Shown in pieces: positions 48,291 to 56,443 of a DNA stretch of 64,000 bases. The notes below the pieces were generated by a model. That model did no database searches. It had not been told where the DNA came from and saw only the letters and a list, made by a program, of their open reading frames with translations. The DNA comes from Deltaproteobacteria bacterium (GTDB taxonomy: Bacteria; Desulfobacterota; Desulfarculia; Desulfarculales; Desulfarculaceae). Position 1 is the first letter of the stretch, and the number at the start of each line of letters is the position of its first letter. Made by a program: the position numbers and the translations under genes. The DNA lies in NCBI GenBank assembly GCA_020444205.1, contig JAHLLJ010000006.1:1-64000 (forward strand). Reading direction: 5' to 3'.

Positions 48291-49933
48291 TGAGCGACAT
48301 CATCCGCAAAATACCCTATGTCGGGGCCGACCAGTTCCGTCCCGGTGCTGTGGCACACCAAGCCGCCGACCTGACCGACCGCGCCTTGGCCACCTGGCTG
48401 CCCGCCCTTAGCTCGGCCGACGCGGAGATCCTGCCCGAGTTTGGCCCACTCACCTCGCGCAGCCGCGACCTTGAGCGCAACCACCCCATGGTCGCGGGCG
48501 TGGTCCAGACCTACGCCGACGGAATAGTGGGCCCAAAGGGGCTACGCTTCAGCTCTAAGCCGGACTACCTGCGCCTGGGCAAGGACCGGCAGTGGGCCGC
48601 TGAGCTGGCACGCCAGATAGAGGCCCTGTGGCGCGAAGCCACCGAGTCCACCGACATCGACGCCTCGCGCACCCAAAACCTGGCCGGCCTTACCGACACC
48701 GCGCTCCGGGGAGTACTCCTGAGCGGCGGCGTGCTGGCCCTTCCCCGCTGGGACAAAACCGGCCGCCGTGGCAGCCGCTTTAAAACCTATCTGCAGCTCG
48801 TGGAGATAGACCGGCTGAGCAATCCCCAGGAAGCGCCCGACAGTGACCGCCTGCGCGGTGGCATCGAGCTGGACCGCGAGGGAGCGCCGGTGGCCTACTA
48901 CGTGCGCAAGGCCCACCCCGGCGACGCCCACCTGGCCGGCGCTTCGCTCTGGCCCTACACCCGCCGCCTACGCACCGCGCCCGGCGGGGTCATCCTGGGC
49001 ACGGCCAATCTTATGTCGGCCTACGAGTGGGAGCGAATCCCCGCCCGCACCCCCTGGGGCCGCCCCCGGGTGCTGCACCTTTTCCGCAAGACGCGTCCCG
49101 GCATGACCAGGGGCAAGACCTTTTTAGCCCCTATCATGGCCGACCTTAAAATGCTTGGCCACTACAAGCAGACCGAGATGCGCGCCGCCATCGTCAACGC
49201 CATGGTCGCGGCTTTTGTAGAGACGCCGCTACCCGAAGAATTACTGAGCCAGCTTTTCGGCGACATCGAGCCCGACGCCTTGAGCGACCTGTTGGCGCAA
49301 AGGCAAGCGGCGCGGCCGGGGCTCAACGGCGGGGCAATACTCTCCCTCTACCCTGGCGAAAAGCTGGAGAGCTTCAACCCCAACCGCCCGGCAGGCAACT
49401 ACGCCCCGTTTGTGGACAAGCTGCTCAGCGAGGTGGCGGTGGGGCTCAACCTAGCCCCCAGCATCTTCCTCAAGGACTTCCGGCAAAACAACTACTCCAG
49501 CGCCCGTGCGGACGCCTTGGAGTCGTGGCGCTTTTTCCGCAACCTTACCCAGTTCCTAGCCTCCTACTGGAACGGCCAAATTCTGCGCCTCTACATGGAG
49601 GAATGGGTCAACGACGGCCTGCTGCCCATCGACCCCGAGGACTATTACCAGTTCCCCGCCGCCTACTGCCGCGGGCGCTGGGACGGCCCACCCAGAGGAA
49701 ACATCGACCCGGTCAAAGAAGCTACCGCCGACAAGATCAAGCTAGAAACCGGCACCACCACCCTTGAGGATGTATGCGCTAAGGACGGTAGCGACTGGGA
49801 GGAGATCCAGGACCAACAGGCTCTAGAACACCAACGAGCCGCCGAAAAGGGCCTCCCATTCTCTCCCCCTACCCAGATCACCGTGGTGGCCGGCGGCGAC
49901 GAGACCGCGCCCAAGGAGGACGAAGACAAATGA
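48290..49933 (+). CDS. Phage portal protein, lambda family
   Basis: 547 residues from ATG 48290 (a GTG at 48278 is possible). Lambda-type portal pattern: RDLERNHPMVAGVVQTYADG, GIELDREGAPVAYYVRK, AIVNAMVAAFVETPL and FLKDFRQNNYSSARADALES. C-terminal residues are acidic. It forms the dodecameric DNA gate of the head. Confidence 0.93.
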   Translation: MSDIIRKIPYVGADQFRPGAVAHQAADLTDRALATWLPALSSADAEILPEFGPLTSRSRDLERNHPMVAGVVQTYADGIVGPKGLRFSSKPDYLRLGKDRQWAAELARQIEALWREATESTDIDASRTQNLAGLTDTALRGVLLSGGVLALPRWDKTGRRGSRFKTYLQLVEIDRLSNPQEAPDSDRLRGGIELDREGAPVAYYVRKAHPGDAHLAGASLWPYTRRLRTAPGGVILGTANLMSAYEWERIPARTPWGRPRVLHLFRKTRPGMTRGKTFLAPIMADLKMLGHYKQTEMRAAIVNAMVAAFVETPLPEELLSQLFGDIEPDALSDLLAQRQAARPGLNGGAILSLYPGEKLESFNPNRPAGNYAPFVDKLLSEVAVGLNLAPSIFLKDFRQNNYSSARADALESWRFFRNLTQFLASYWNGQILRLYMEEWVNDGLLPIDPEDYYQFPAAYCRGRWDGPPRGNIDPVKEATADKIKLETGTTTLEDVCAKDGSDWEEIQDQQALEHQRAAEKGLPFSPPTQITVVAGGDETAPKEDEDK

Positions 49934-51255
49934 GTTTGCCGCACCTGCTATCCCTTGCCTTCAACGCGGCCCTGATGGTGTCGCCCGCCAAGCTGGCGGT
50001 TATCAGCGCCGTACTGGCCGACCGGCACGGCCTGGAGCTCAGCGGCCCTGAAGGCTGGTCGGTCCCGGACCTGTCGGCCATGACCGTAAACGCCGATCGC
50101 CGCACCCGCGCGGGCCTGGCGGTCACCGCCGAAGGCGTGGCCGTGCTGGGCATTGCCGGGCCATTGGTTCACCGCCGTTTGCCTTCGGCCGAAAGCGGTG
50201 GGCCCACCACCTACAAGAGTATCGCTTTGCAGTTCAAGGACGCGGTTGAAGACCCCAGCGTGCGCGCCATCCTGCTGGAGATCGACAGCCCCGGCGGCGA
50301 AGTAAGCGGAGTGTTCCAGCTCGCCGACTACATCTACGAGGCCCGCCAGTCCAAACCCATTTGGACCATCGCCAACGAAGGGGCCTACTCGGCCGCCTAC
50401 GCCCTGGGCAGCTCGGCAAGCCGCCTGCTGTTGCCCCCCACCGCTGGGGTGGGCTCCATCGGGGTTATCTGGCAGCACATGAATCAGGCCAAGTTCGACC
50501 AAGAGCTGGGCGTCGAGTTCAGCGTGATTCAGGCGGGCCAGAGGAAAAACGACTTTAACCCCCACTTCAAGGTGCCCCCCGAAGCGCGGGCCTGGGCCCA
50601 GGCCGAGGTAGACCGCATCTACGACATTTTCGTGGCCGCCGTGGCCCGCAACCGGGGCCTTGATGAAAAGGCGGTGCGGGCAACCGAGGCGGGGCTGATC
50701 TTCGGAGAGGCCGCCGTGGAGGCGGGTCTGGCCGACGGCATAGCCGGGCTTGACCAAGCCCTGGCCGAGCTCACCGACCACGCAACCAACCGGCTGGGAA
50801 ACGGGAACATCACCGCCCCGGCCGCCGGACCAACCGAACCCAAACAGGAGGAGTCAGAAATGACTGTCGAGGCTAATCAGCCGGCGGCCGGAGTCCCCAA
50901 CACCCCGGCCCCCGAAACCCAGGCCAACGGCCAGGCCGATATCCAGGCCGCCAAGGACGAGGCCGTGGCGGCCGAGCGCAAGCGCGTGGCCGACATCATG
51001 GGCTGCGACGAGGCAAAGGAGCGGCCCGCCTTGGCCGCCGCCCTGGTGGAGCAAGGCGTGGAGCTGGCCACCGCCCAAAAGCTTTTGGCCGCCGCGCCCA
51101 AGGAGGTCAAGGGCAGCCCGCTCGACCGGGCCATGGCCGGAATCGACAACCCGGACGTGGGCGCCGGTGCCGAGGCCGAGGCCGGTAAGGTGGACCTGGC
51201 GGCCCGGATGGAGGCCAGGGTCCAGGCCCGCTACGGGCAGAGGGAGGTGAAGTAG
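49930..51255 (+). CDS. Head maturation protease (S49 family, lambda gpC-like) with C-terminal scaffold
   Basis: 441 residues, overlapping the portal stop (ATGA). SppA-like S49 domain with Ser154 in EGAYSAAYALG and Lys206 in QRKNDFNPH, the Ser-Lys pair; IDSPGGEVSG is the oxyanion region. The C-terminal third is low-complexity, acidic and coiled-coil, the scaffold. A strong internal ribosome site makes the scaffold separately (see 50860). Confidence 0.92.
   Translation: MSLPHLLSLAFNAALMVSPAKLAVISAVLADRHGLELSGPEGWSVPDLSAMTVNADRRTRAGLAVTAEGVAVLGIAGPLVHRRLPSAESGGPTTYKSIALQFKDAVEDPSVRAILLEIDSPGGEVSGVFQLADYIYEARQSKPIWTIANEGAYSAAYALGSSASRLLLPPTAGVGSIGVIWQHMNQAKFDQELGVEFSVIQAGQRKNDFNPHFKVPPEARAWAQAEVDRIYDIFVAAVARNRGLDEKAVRATEAGLIFGEAAVEAGLADGIAGLDQALAELTDHATNRLGNGNITAPAAGPTEPKQEESEMTVEANQPAAGVPNTPAPETQANGQADIQAAKDEAVAAERKRVADIMGCDEAKERPALAAALVEQGVELATAQKLLAAAPKEVKGSPLDRAMAGIDNPDVGAGAEAEAGKVDLAARMEARVQARYGQREVK
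50860..51255 (+). CDS. Internal scaffold protein, Nu3-like nested start
   Basis: The in-frame ATG 50860 is preceded by AGGAGGAGTCAGAA, the best ribosome site in the gene. It gives 131 residues rich in Ala, Glu and Gln (AAKDEAVAAERKRVADIMGC) with the same C-terminus as the protease, exactly as lambda Nu3 lies inside C. Confidence 0.75.
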   Translation: MTVEANQPAAGVPNTPAPETQANGQADIQAAKDEAVAAERKRVADIMGCDEAKERPALAAALVEQGVELATAQKLLAAAPKEVKGSPLDRAMAGIDNPDVGAGAEAEAGKVDLAARMEARVQARYGQREVK

Positions 51256-51256
51256 C

Positions 51257-51925
51257 ATGACCGTCCTTACCGAATCCAAGCATATCGGGGACGTGGTCAT
51301 CCAGGAGGCCGACCGCTACCGCAGCCGCGACCAGGTCATAGTCTTGGCCGGTGACGGCGCGGAGCGTGCCCTGGCTATTGGCGAGGTGATCGGCAAGATC
51401 ACCCACGGCACGCCCACCGTCGAGGCCGACGAGGGCAACACCGGCGATGGCGTCATGGGCGCCGTCACCCTGGGCGCCCTGGCCGAGCTGGGCGACTACG
51501 TGCTCACCTGCATCGAGGCCGTGGAAGACGGCGGCGTGTTCCAGTTGACCAGCCCCCTCGGCTACACCATGCCCCCGCTCACCGTGGGCGTGGCCTACGC
51601 CGGGGATCACCTCAACATGACCCTGGCCGTGGGCGACACAGACTTCGTAGCTGGTGACAAGATCACCATCAGCGTTCCCGCCGGCTTCGGCAAGGTGGTT
51701 GCCCTGGCCCCCGCAGCCGTGGACGGCTCGCAAAACGCCGCCGGCCTAATGGCCGCGGCGGTCACCGCCCCGGACGGCAGCGACGCCCCCGGCGTGGCCA
51801 TCAGGCGCGAAGCGGCGGTCAAGCTGGGCGGCCTCACCTGGCCCGACGCCATCACCGACGACCAGAAGACGGCGGCCCTGGCCCAGCTCGCGGCCCTGAG
51901 CATCATCGCCAGGCAGGAGGTCTAA
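51257..51925 (+). CDS. Head decoration protein (gpD family)
   Basis: 222 residues, twice the length of lambda gpD. The C-terminal half (AAGLMAAAVTAPDGSDAPGV, EAAVKLGGLTWPDAITDDQK) is the gpD-like part; the N-terminal half contains the same family's start (SKHIGDVVIQEADRYRSRDQ) plus an inserted beta-rich stretch. It stabilises the expanded head. Confidence 0.85.
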   Translation: MTVLTESKHIGDVVIQEADRYRSRDQVIVLAGDGAERALAIGEVIGKITHGTPTVEADEGNTGDGVMGAVTLGALAELGDYVLTCIEAVEDGGVFQLTSPLGYTMPPLTVGVAYAGDHLNMTLAVGDTDFVAGDKITISVPAGFGKVVALAPAAVDGSQNAAGLMAAAVTAPDGSDAPGVAIRREAAVKLGGLTWPDAITDDQKTAALAQLAALSIIARQEV

Positions 51926-51928
51926 CCC

Positions 51929-52945
51929 ATGGATCACATTCTTGACATCTTCAATAACGACGCCTTCAACGTCATCTCCATGACCGGCGCCATTAACAAG
52001 GTGCCCAATACATTCGGCCTGCTCAACCAGCTAGGCATCTTTAAGCCCGCCCCGGTGGACACCACCATAGTGGGCATCGAAATCAGCGAAGGCGTCATCA
52101 ACCTGGTGCCCTCCAGCGAGCGCGGAGCGCCGGGCACCCCCAACAAGCGCGGCTCCCGCAACATGCGCTATTTCAAGCTGCCCCACTTTGCCTTGGAGGA
52201 CAACATCACCGCCGACGACGTGCAAAACGTGCGCGCCTTTGGCGGAGGCGGCAGGCTGTTGGCCGTGGCCGAAAAAGTCCTTGAGGTGCAGATGCAGATG
52301 GCCCGCAAGCTGTACCTGACCATGGAGTTCATGAAGAACGGCGCCCTCAACGGCCAGGTTTTGGACTCTGATGGCACGGTTATCCTGGACCTGTGGGACT
52401 TGTTCGGCATCGAGCAAAAGACGGTGGACTTCCAGTTGGAGGTGGACGGCGCCAACCTGATCGAGCCCTGCCTAGACGTCAAGGAACACATCGAACTGCA
52501 CCTCAAGGGTGAGAGCATGACCAAGATTCTAGCCCTGTGCTCCCCCGGATGGTGGCGCAAGTTCATCACCCACCCCGACGTGGCCGAGTCTTACAAGTAT
52601 TACGCCCATAGCGTGAACCCGCTGACCAGCGACGTACGCAGCGGCTTCGAGCACCAGGACATCCTGTGGCGCGAATACCTGGGCCAGGCCACCACACATG
52701 ACGGCGCCACCCGCTACTTCATCCCCACCAACGGGTGTTTGTTCCTGCCCCTAGGCACCTTCGATACCTTCGAGGAAAACTTCGGCCCGGCGGACTACCT
52801 GGAGACCGCCAACACCCTGGGCCTGCCTCTGTACTCCAAGCTTGGCAAGCGCGACACCTACGACAAGGGACAGCCCGTCGAGGCGCAGACCAACCCCTTG
52901 CCCATCGTCAAGCGGCCGGAGGTTCTGGTGAAGGGCACCTTCTAG
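51929..52945 (+). CDS. Major capsid protein, gpE family
   Basis: 338 residues, lambda gpE length. Contains NNDAFNVISMTGAINKVPN, PGTPNKRGSRNMRYFKLPHF and CSPGWWRKFITHPDVAESYK, as in HK97-fold gpE proteins. It builds the icosahedral shell. A strong terminator follows. Confidence 0.93.
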   Translation: MDHILDIFNNDAFNVISMTGAINKVPNTFGLLNQLGIFKPAPVDTTIVGIEISEGVINLVPSSERGAPGTPNKRGSRNMRYFKLPHFALEDNITADDVQNVRAFGGGGRLLAVAEKVLEVQMQMARKLYLTMEFMKNGALNGQVLDSDGTVILDLWDLFGIEQKTVDFQLEVDGANLIEPCLDVKEHIELHLKGESMTKILALCSPGWWRKFITHPDVAESYKYYAHSVNPLTSDVRSGFEHQDILWREYLGQATTHDGATRYFIPTNGCLFLPLGTFDTFEENFGPADYLETANTLGLPLYSKLGKRDTYDKGQPVEAQTNPLPIVKRPEVLVKGTF

Positions 52946-52966
52946 CCCAACCCCACCCGCAACCCT

Positions 52967-53001
52967 GAGCCGGCCCCCTTCGTGGGGGCCGGCTCCTTTT
53001 T
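52967..53001 (+). terminator. Strong intrinsic terminator after the capsid gene
   Basis: 12-bp perfect stem GAGCCGGCCCCC/GGGGGCCGGCTC with loop TTCGT, then CTTTTT. It may lower expression of the tail genes relative to the head genes. Confidence 0.9.
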
Positions 53002-53010
53002 GGAGCCACG

Positions 53011-53358
53011 ATGGTCGACTTTGGAGCAACGGCCCTAAACAGCACCCTTGTCGCCTTTGGCCATGACTACCCCTACTACCCCCCTGACTCCGAGGAGGTG
53101 GCGGCCACGGTGACCGGCGACTTTGAGCGCGCGGCCGAGATCGTGGACCTGGGCGGCGAGGTGCCCATAACCTCCTACGCCCCGGTTGTCACCGTGGCCC
53201 TGGCCAAGGCCAACACCAGCCCCGAGGTCAAGAAATTTCCCGAGAGCCTGGAGCCCGAGCAGGGCGGCCGTTTCCTGATCGACGGCCAGTTCTACTCCAT
53301 ACTTGACCGCAACGACGACGGCATAGACGGCGCCAAGCTCATCTTGCACGAGGCCTAG
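53011..53358 (+). CDS. Head-tail joining protein, FII-like
   Basis: 115 residues, close to lambda gpFII (117), in the expected position after the capsid. Beta-rich with an acidic N-terminus and a repeat-like hydrophobic core (ITSYAPVVTVALAKANTSPE; FLIDGQFYSILDRNDDG). Confidence 0.7.
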   Translation: MVDFGATALNSTLVAFGHDYPYYPPDSEEVAATVTGDFERAAEIVDLGGEVPITSYAPVVTVALAKANTSPEVKKFPESLEPEQGGRFLIDGQFYSILDRNDDGIDGAKLILHEA

Positions 53359-53360
53359 CC

Positions 53361-53933
53361 ATGCTCACCCCACCACCGACCCTGATCCGCCGCGAGGCGG
53401 TGCGCTGCCTTACCCAAGAGGATACCGAGGGCGGCTACCCCACCCCGGCAATGGACCGGGTGTGGCCTGCCCACAAAATGCCCCTGCTGGCCGGCAAGGC
53501 CACCTGGCCCTTGCTCCTGGTCTACATCAACAGCGAGGGGGTGGACGGCCAGCAAGACAACGTGGACGTGCACACCCTGGAGATGGAGATCGAGGCCTAC
53601 GCCATTGCCAAGGACTCCGAGGTCCTGGACGACCTCATGGACCTCATAGCCTTGAGCGTTTACCGGACGGTCGAAATCAACGAGGGCTGGTTCACCACTG
53701 GTCCCGTGCTCTCCCTGCGCTACCAAGGCTTTGACAAGGTGCACGAGTTCAAAGGCGCGCAATTCTCCTGCCTGCTCACCCTGCGCTGGACCGTGCGCTA
53801 CACCATCCCGCTTTTGGAATCCGACGCACTCGACGACTTCTTACGCTTCCACGGGGATTACGACCTCGCCACCGCCGACGGTCAACTCGAGGCCAGTGAC
53901 GACGTAACCCTCCCCGGCCCTGAGGAGGAATAA
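53361..53933 (+). CDS. Tail terminator-like / minor tail protein
   Basis: 190 residues. By position between the joining protein and DUF2635 it corresponds to the Mu gp37-like tail terminator; start LTPPPTLIRREAVRCLTQED, then DVHTLEMEIEAYAIAKDSEV and LRWTVRYTIPLL. Family assignment is by position and length. Confidence 0.6.
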   Translation: MLTPPPTLIRREAVRCLTQEDTEGGYPTPAMDRVWPAHKMPLLAGKATWPLLLVYINSEGVDGQQDNVDVHTLEMEIEAYAIAKDSEVLDDLMDLIALSVYRTVEINEGWFTTGPVLSLRYQGFDKVHEFKGAQFSCLLTLRWTVRYTIPLLESDALDDFLRFHGDYDLATADGQLEASDDVTLPGPEEE

Positions 53934-53936
53934 CCG

Positions 53937-54122
53937 ATGTTCCAACAAGTCTATCTGGTGCCCGCCCCAGGGCTCACGGTCCTGGACCCGGCAACCTATA
54001 AGCCGCTGCCCGCAGAGGGAGCGGCCAAACCCCTAAACAACTACTGGCGCCGCCGCATCAAGGACCGCGACGTAACCCAGGGTCGCCCGCCCGTGGCCGT
54101 TGCCCCGGCCCAGGAGGACTAA
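53937..54122 (+). CDS. DUF2635 phage protein (Mu gp38-like)
   Basis: 61 residues: VYLVPAPGLTVLDPATYKPL, then AEGAAKPLNNYWRRRIKDRD, the signature of DUF2635. Always found directly before the tail sheath gene of Mu-like phages; role unclear. Confidence 0.82.
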   Translation: MFQQVYLVPAPGLTVLDPATYKPLPAEGAAKPLNNYWRRRIKDRDVTQGRPPVAVAPAQED

Positions 54123-54125
54123 GCC

Positions 54126-55592
54126 ATGACCATCAGCTTCAACAGTATCCCCAACATCATCCGAACCCCCGGCACCTTCATTGAGATCGACAACTCCCGC
54201 GCCTTGTCGGGCCTGTCGAACATCAACCAAAAAATGCTCCTGATCGGCCAGCGCTTGGCCACCGGCAACACCGCGGCCGGGGTGCTCACCCTGGTGGTGT
54301 CGGCCGAGGACGCCGACCGCCAGTTCGGCCTGGGCTCTATGCTGGCCCGCATGTGCAAGGCGGCCATCGCCAACAACGGTTACACCGAGATGTGGGCCAT
54401 CGCCCTGGACGACGACGACGCCGGAGTGCCGGCCACCGGCACCCTGACCATAACCGGTCCGGCCACCGCGGCTGGCACCCTGAACCTCTACATCGGGGGC
54501 GAGCGGGTGCGCATCACCATGGCCTCCGGTGACGCTGCCGCCGACGTGGCCACCGCCCTGGCCGCGGCCATCAACGCGGAAACCGAACTGCCGGTCACCG
54601 CCGCGGCCGTGGACGCGGTAATCACCCTAACCGCGCGGCACAAGGGCGTGGTCGGTAACTACATCGACTTGCGCCTCAACTACAACTGGGACGAGAAAAC
54701 CCCCGCTGGCATCGCCGTGGCCATTACCGCCATGACCAACGGAGACGGCAACCCCGAGGTGGCCGACGCCATAGCGGCAATGCCCGACGACCAGTTTCAC
54801 TACATCGCCATGCCCTACACCGACACCACCAACCTGTCGGACATGGAGGACGAGCTGGACGAGCGGTGGGGCCCCATGGAGCAAATGGCCGGGCACTGCT
54901 TCACCGCCGCCTCGGGCACCACGGGCACCTTGCAAACCCTGGGCGCCACCCGCAACAACTGCCACGTCACCATCCTGGGCACGGGCAAGAGCCCCACCGC
55001 CCTGGACGTGTGGGTGGGCGCGCTGGTGGGCGTGGCCGCCTACTACTACAACATTGACCCGGCGCGACCCCTGCAAACCTTGGTGCTTTCCGGCGTGCTG
55101 GCTCCCACCTTGGCCGACCGGTTCAGCCAGTCGGAGCGCAACACCCTTTTGCACGGGGGCATAAGCACCTTCATTGTGGACGACGGCGGCGACTGCATGG
55201 TCGAGCGCCTGATCACTACCTACCAGACCAACGCCCTGGGGGTGGAAGATCCCAGCTACCTGGACGTCAACACCATCATGACCTTGATCTACATCCGCAC
55301 CCAGGTGCGGGCGCGGATCTCCAACGTCTACCCCCGTCACAAGTTGGCCGACGACGACGCCAGGGTGGGCGCGGGCCAGGCGGTGGTGCGCCCCAAGGAC
55401 CTGCGGGTGGAGATCATCGCCTTGTTCAAGGAGATGGAGACGGCGGGCATCGTGGAAAACCTGGAGCAATTCAAGGACGACCTCGTCGTGGAGCGTGACG
55501 CCTCAGACAAGAACCGGGTCAACGCCTTGATGCCGCCCGACCTGGTGGGCCAGTTCCGCGTGTTCGCGGGTCAAGTCCAGTTCATTTTGTAG
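54126..55592 (+). CDS. Tail sheath protein (Mu gpL-like)
   Basis: 488 residues: starts SFNSIPNIIRTPGTFIEIDN, contains NINQKMLLIGQRLA, a sheath core with DDDAGVPATGTLTITGPATA, and the C-terminal core with ISNVYPRHKLADDDARVGAG. A contractile tail is therefore present. Normal family length. Confidence 0.92.
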   Translation: MTISFNSIPNIIRTPGTFIEIDNSRALSGLSNINQKMLLIGQRLATGNTAAGVLTLVVSAEDADRQFGLGSMLARMCKAAIANNGYTEMWAIALDDDDAGVPATGTLTITGPATAAGTLNLYIGGERVRITMASGDAAADVATALAAAINAETELPVTAAAVDAVITLTARHKGVVGNYIDLRLNYNWDEKTPAGIAVAITAMTNGDGNPEVADAIAAMPDDQFHYIAMPYTDTTNLSDMEDELDERWGPMEQMAGHCFTAASGTTGTLQTLGATRNNCHVTILGTGKSPTALDVWVGALVGVAAYYYNIDPARPLQTLVLSGVLAPTLADRFSQSERNTLLHGGISTFIVDDGGDCMVERLITTYQTNALGVEDPSYLDVNTIMTLIYIRTQVRARISNVYPRHKLADDDARVGAGQAVVRPKDLRVEIIALFKEMETAGIVENLEQFKDDLVVERDASDKNRVNALMPPDLVGQFRVFAGQVQFIL

Positions 55593-55604
55593 GGAGCGTA
55601 AACC

Positions 55605-55982
55605 ATGGCTGAAGCCAAAACTAACCAAGTCGCCGGCAAGCTCTACGTCCGGGTGGGCGGCGAGTTGCTGCCCATCACCTCTGAGGGCACCCATTCCGTC
55701 AAGGGTTTGGGCGGCATTAATCGCAAGACCGTGATGGGGCTCGACAAAGGGCTCGGCTATCAGGAGGAAGCCGTAGAGGCATCGGTGGAGACCACCATCG
55801 CACTCAAACAAGGTTACGACCCTATTGCCTTGAGCGATATCGTCGACGCCACGGTGCAGGTTGAAACCGACGCAGGCCACACATTCATCTTGGCCAACGC
55901 CTGGTGCAAAACTCCTGGCGATCTAGGCAAGGATGGCCAGATGACCGTCGTCTTCGCTGGCCCCGAGTGGACCAAGTCCTAG
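55605..55982 (+). CDS. Tail tube protein (Mu gpM-like)
   Basis: 125 residues: KTNQVAGKLYVRVGGELLPI, VKGLGGINRKTVMGLDKGLG and AWCKTPGDLGKDGQMTVVFA, as in the tail tube family of Mu-like phages. Forms the inner tube of the contractile tail. Confidence 0.87.
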   Translation: MAEAKTNQVAGKLYVRVGGELLPITSEGTHSVKGLGGINRKTVMGLDKGLGYQEEAVEASVETTIALKQGYDPIALSDIVDATVQVETDAGHTFILANAWCKTPGDLGKDGQMTVVFAGPEWTKS

Positions 55983-55997
55983 AAGGGAGCACCGAGC

Positions 55998-56336
55998 ATG
56001 CCTGACAACGACATCACCCCCCAAACCATCAAGGTCCAACTCTCCCGGCCCATCAAGGTGGGCGGCGTGGAGGTGGACGAGATCACCGTACACGAGCCCA
56101 AGGTTAGACACCTATCGATGCTCGACCCCTTGCGGTTGGGCGGAGACGAAAGCGGCAACGTAGCCCTCACCAATATGGGCTCGGTAATGCAGATCGGTAT
56201 CGAGCAATTATGCGGCCTCACCCCTGGGGAGGCCGCCGAACTCTCCGTTCCCGACGCAATGAAGATTGGCAAGGTCGTGCTGGATTTTTTCGGCTTTGCC
56301 CCCCTGGACCTTGGCGCGATCAAGTCTGGTCTATAG
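55998..56336 (+). CDS. Tail assembly chaperone (Mu gp41-like)
   Basis: 112 residues: DNDITPQTIKVQLSRPIKVG, VDEITVHEPKVRHLSMLDPL and QIGIEQLCGLTPGEAAELSV. It helps tape measure and tube assembly. It is the zero-frame product; a longer -1 product is predicted. Confidence 0.85.
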   Translation: MPDNDITPQTIKVQLSRPIKVGGVEVDEITVHEPKVRHLSMLDPLRLGGDESGNVALTNMGSVMQIGIEQLCGLTPGEAAELSVPDAMKIGKVVLDFFGFAPLDLGAIKSGL

Positions 56337-56443
56337 CCGCTCACTTCCACTTTTCAGAATCCGACATCTGGAACATGCCCGTCCGCCGCCTCCGGTTTTG
56401 GTTGAAGGGAGCGGAATGGGTCAACAAGCAGATGGGGGACTAG
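55998..56443 (+). CDS. Frameshifted tail assembly chaperone fusion (-1 at 56285-56291)
   Basis: The slippery heptamer T TTT TTC lies in correct phase (56285-56291). A -1 shift there joins the first 98 residues to a 50-residue extension in the next frame (SIAAHFHFSESDIWNMPVRR, LRFWLKGAEWV), which looks like the GpE/gp42-type partner and ends directly before the tape measure start. This is the standard tail-chaperone frameshift. Confidence 0.75.
56285..56291 (+). promoter_or_regulatory. Programmed -1 frameshift slippery site
   Basis: T TTT TTC with the zero frame reading GAT TTT TTC. Located 14 codons before the zero-frame stop at 56334-56336. Confidence 0.7.
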
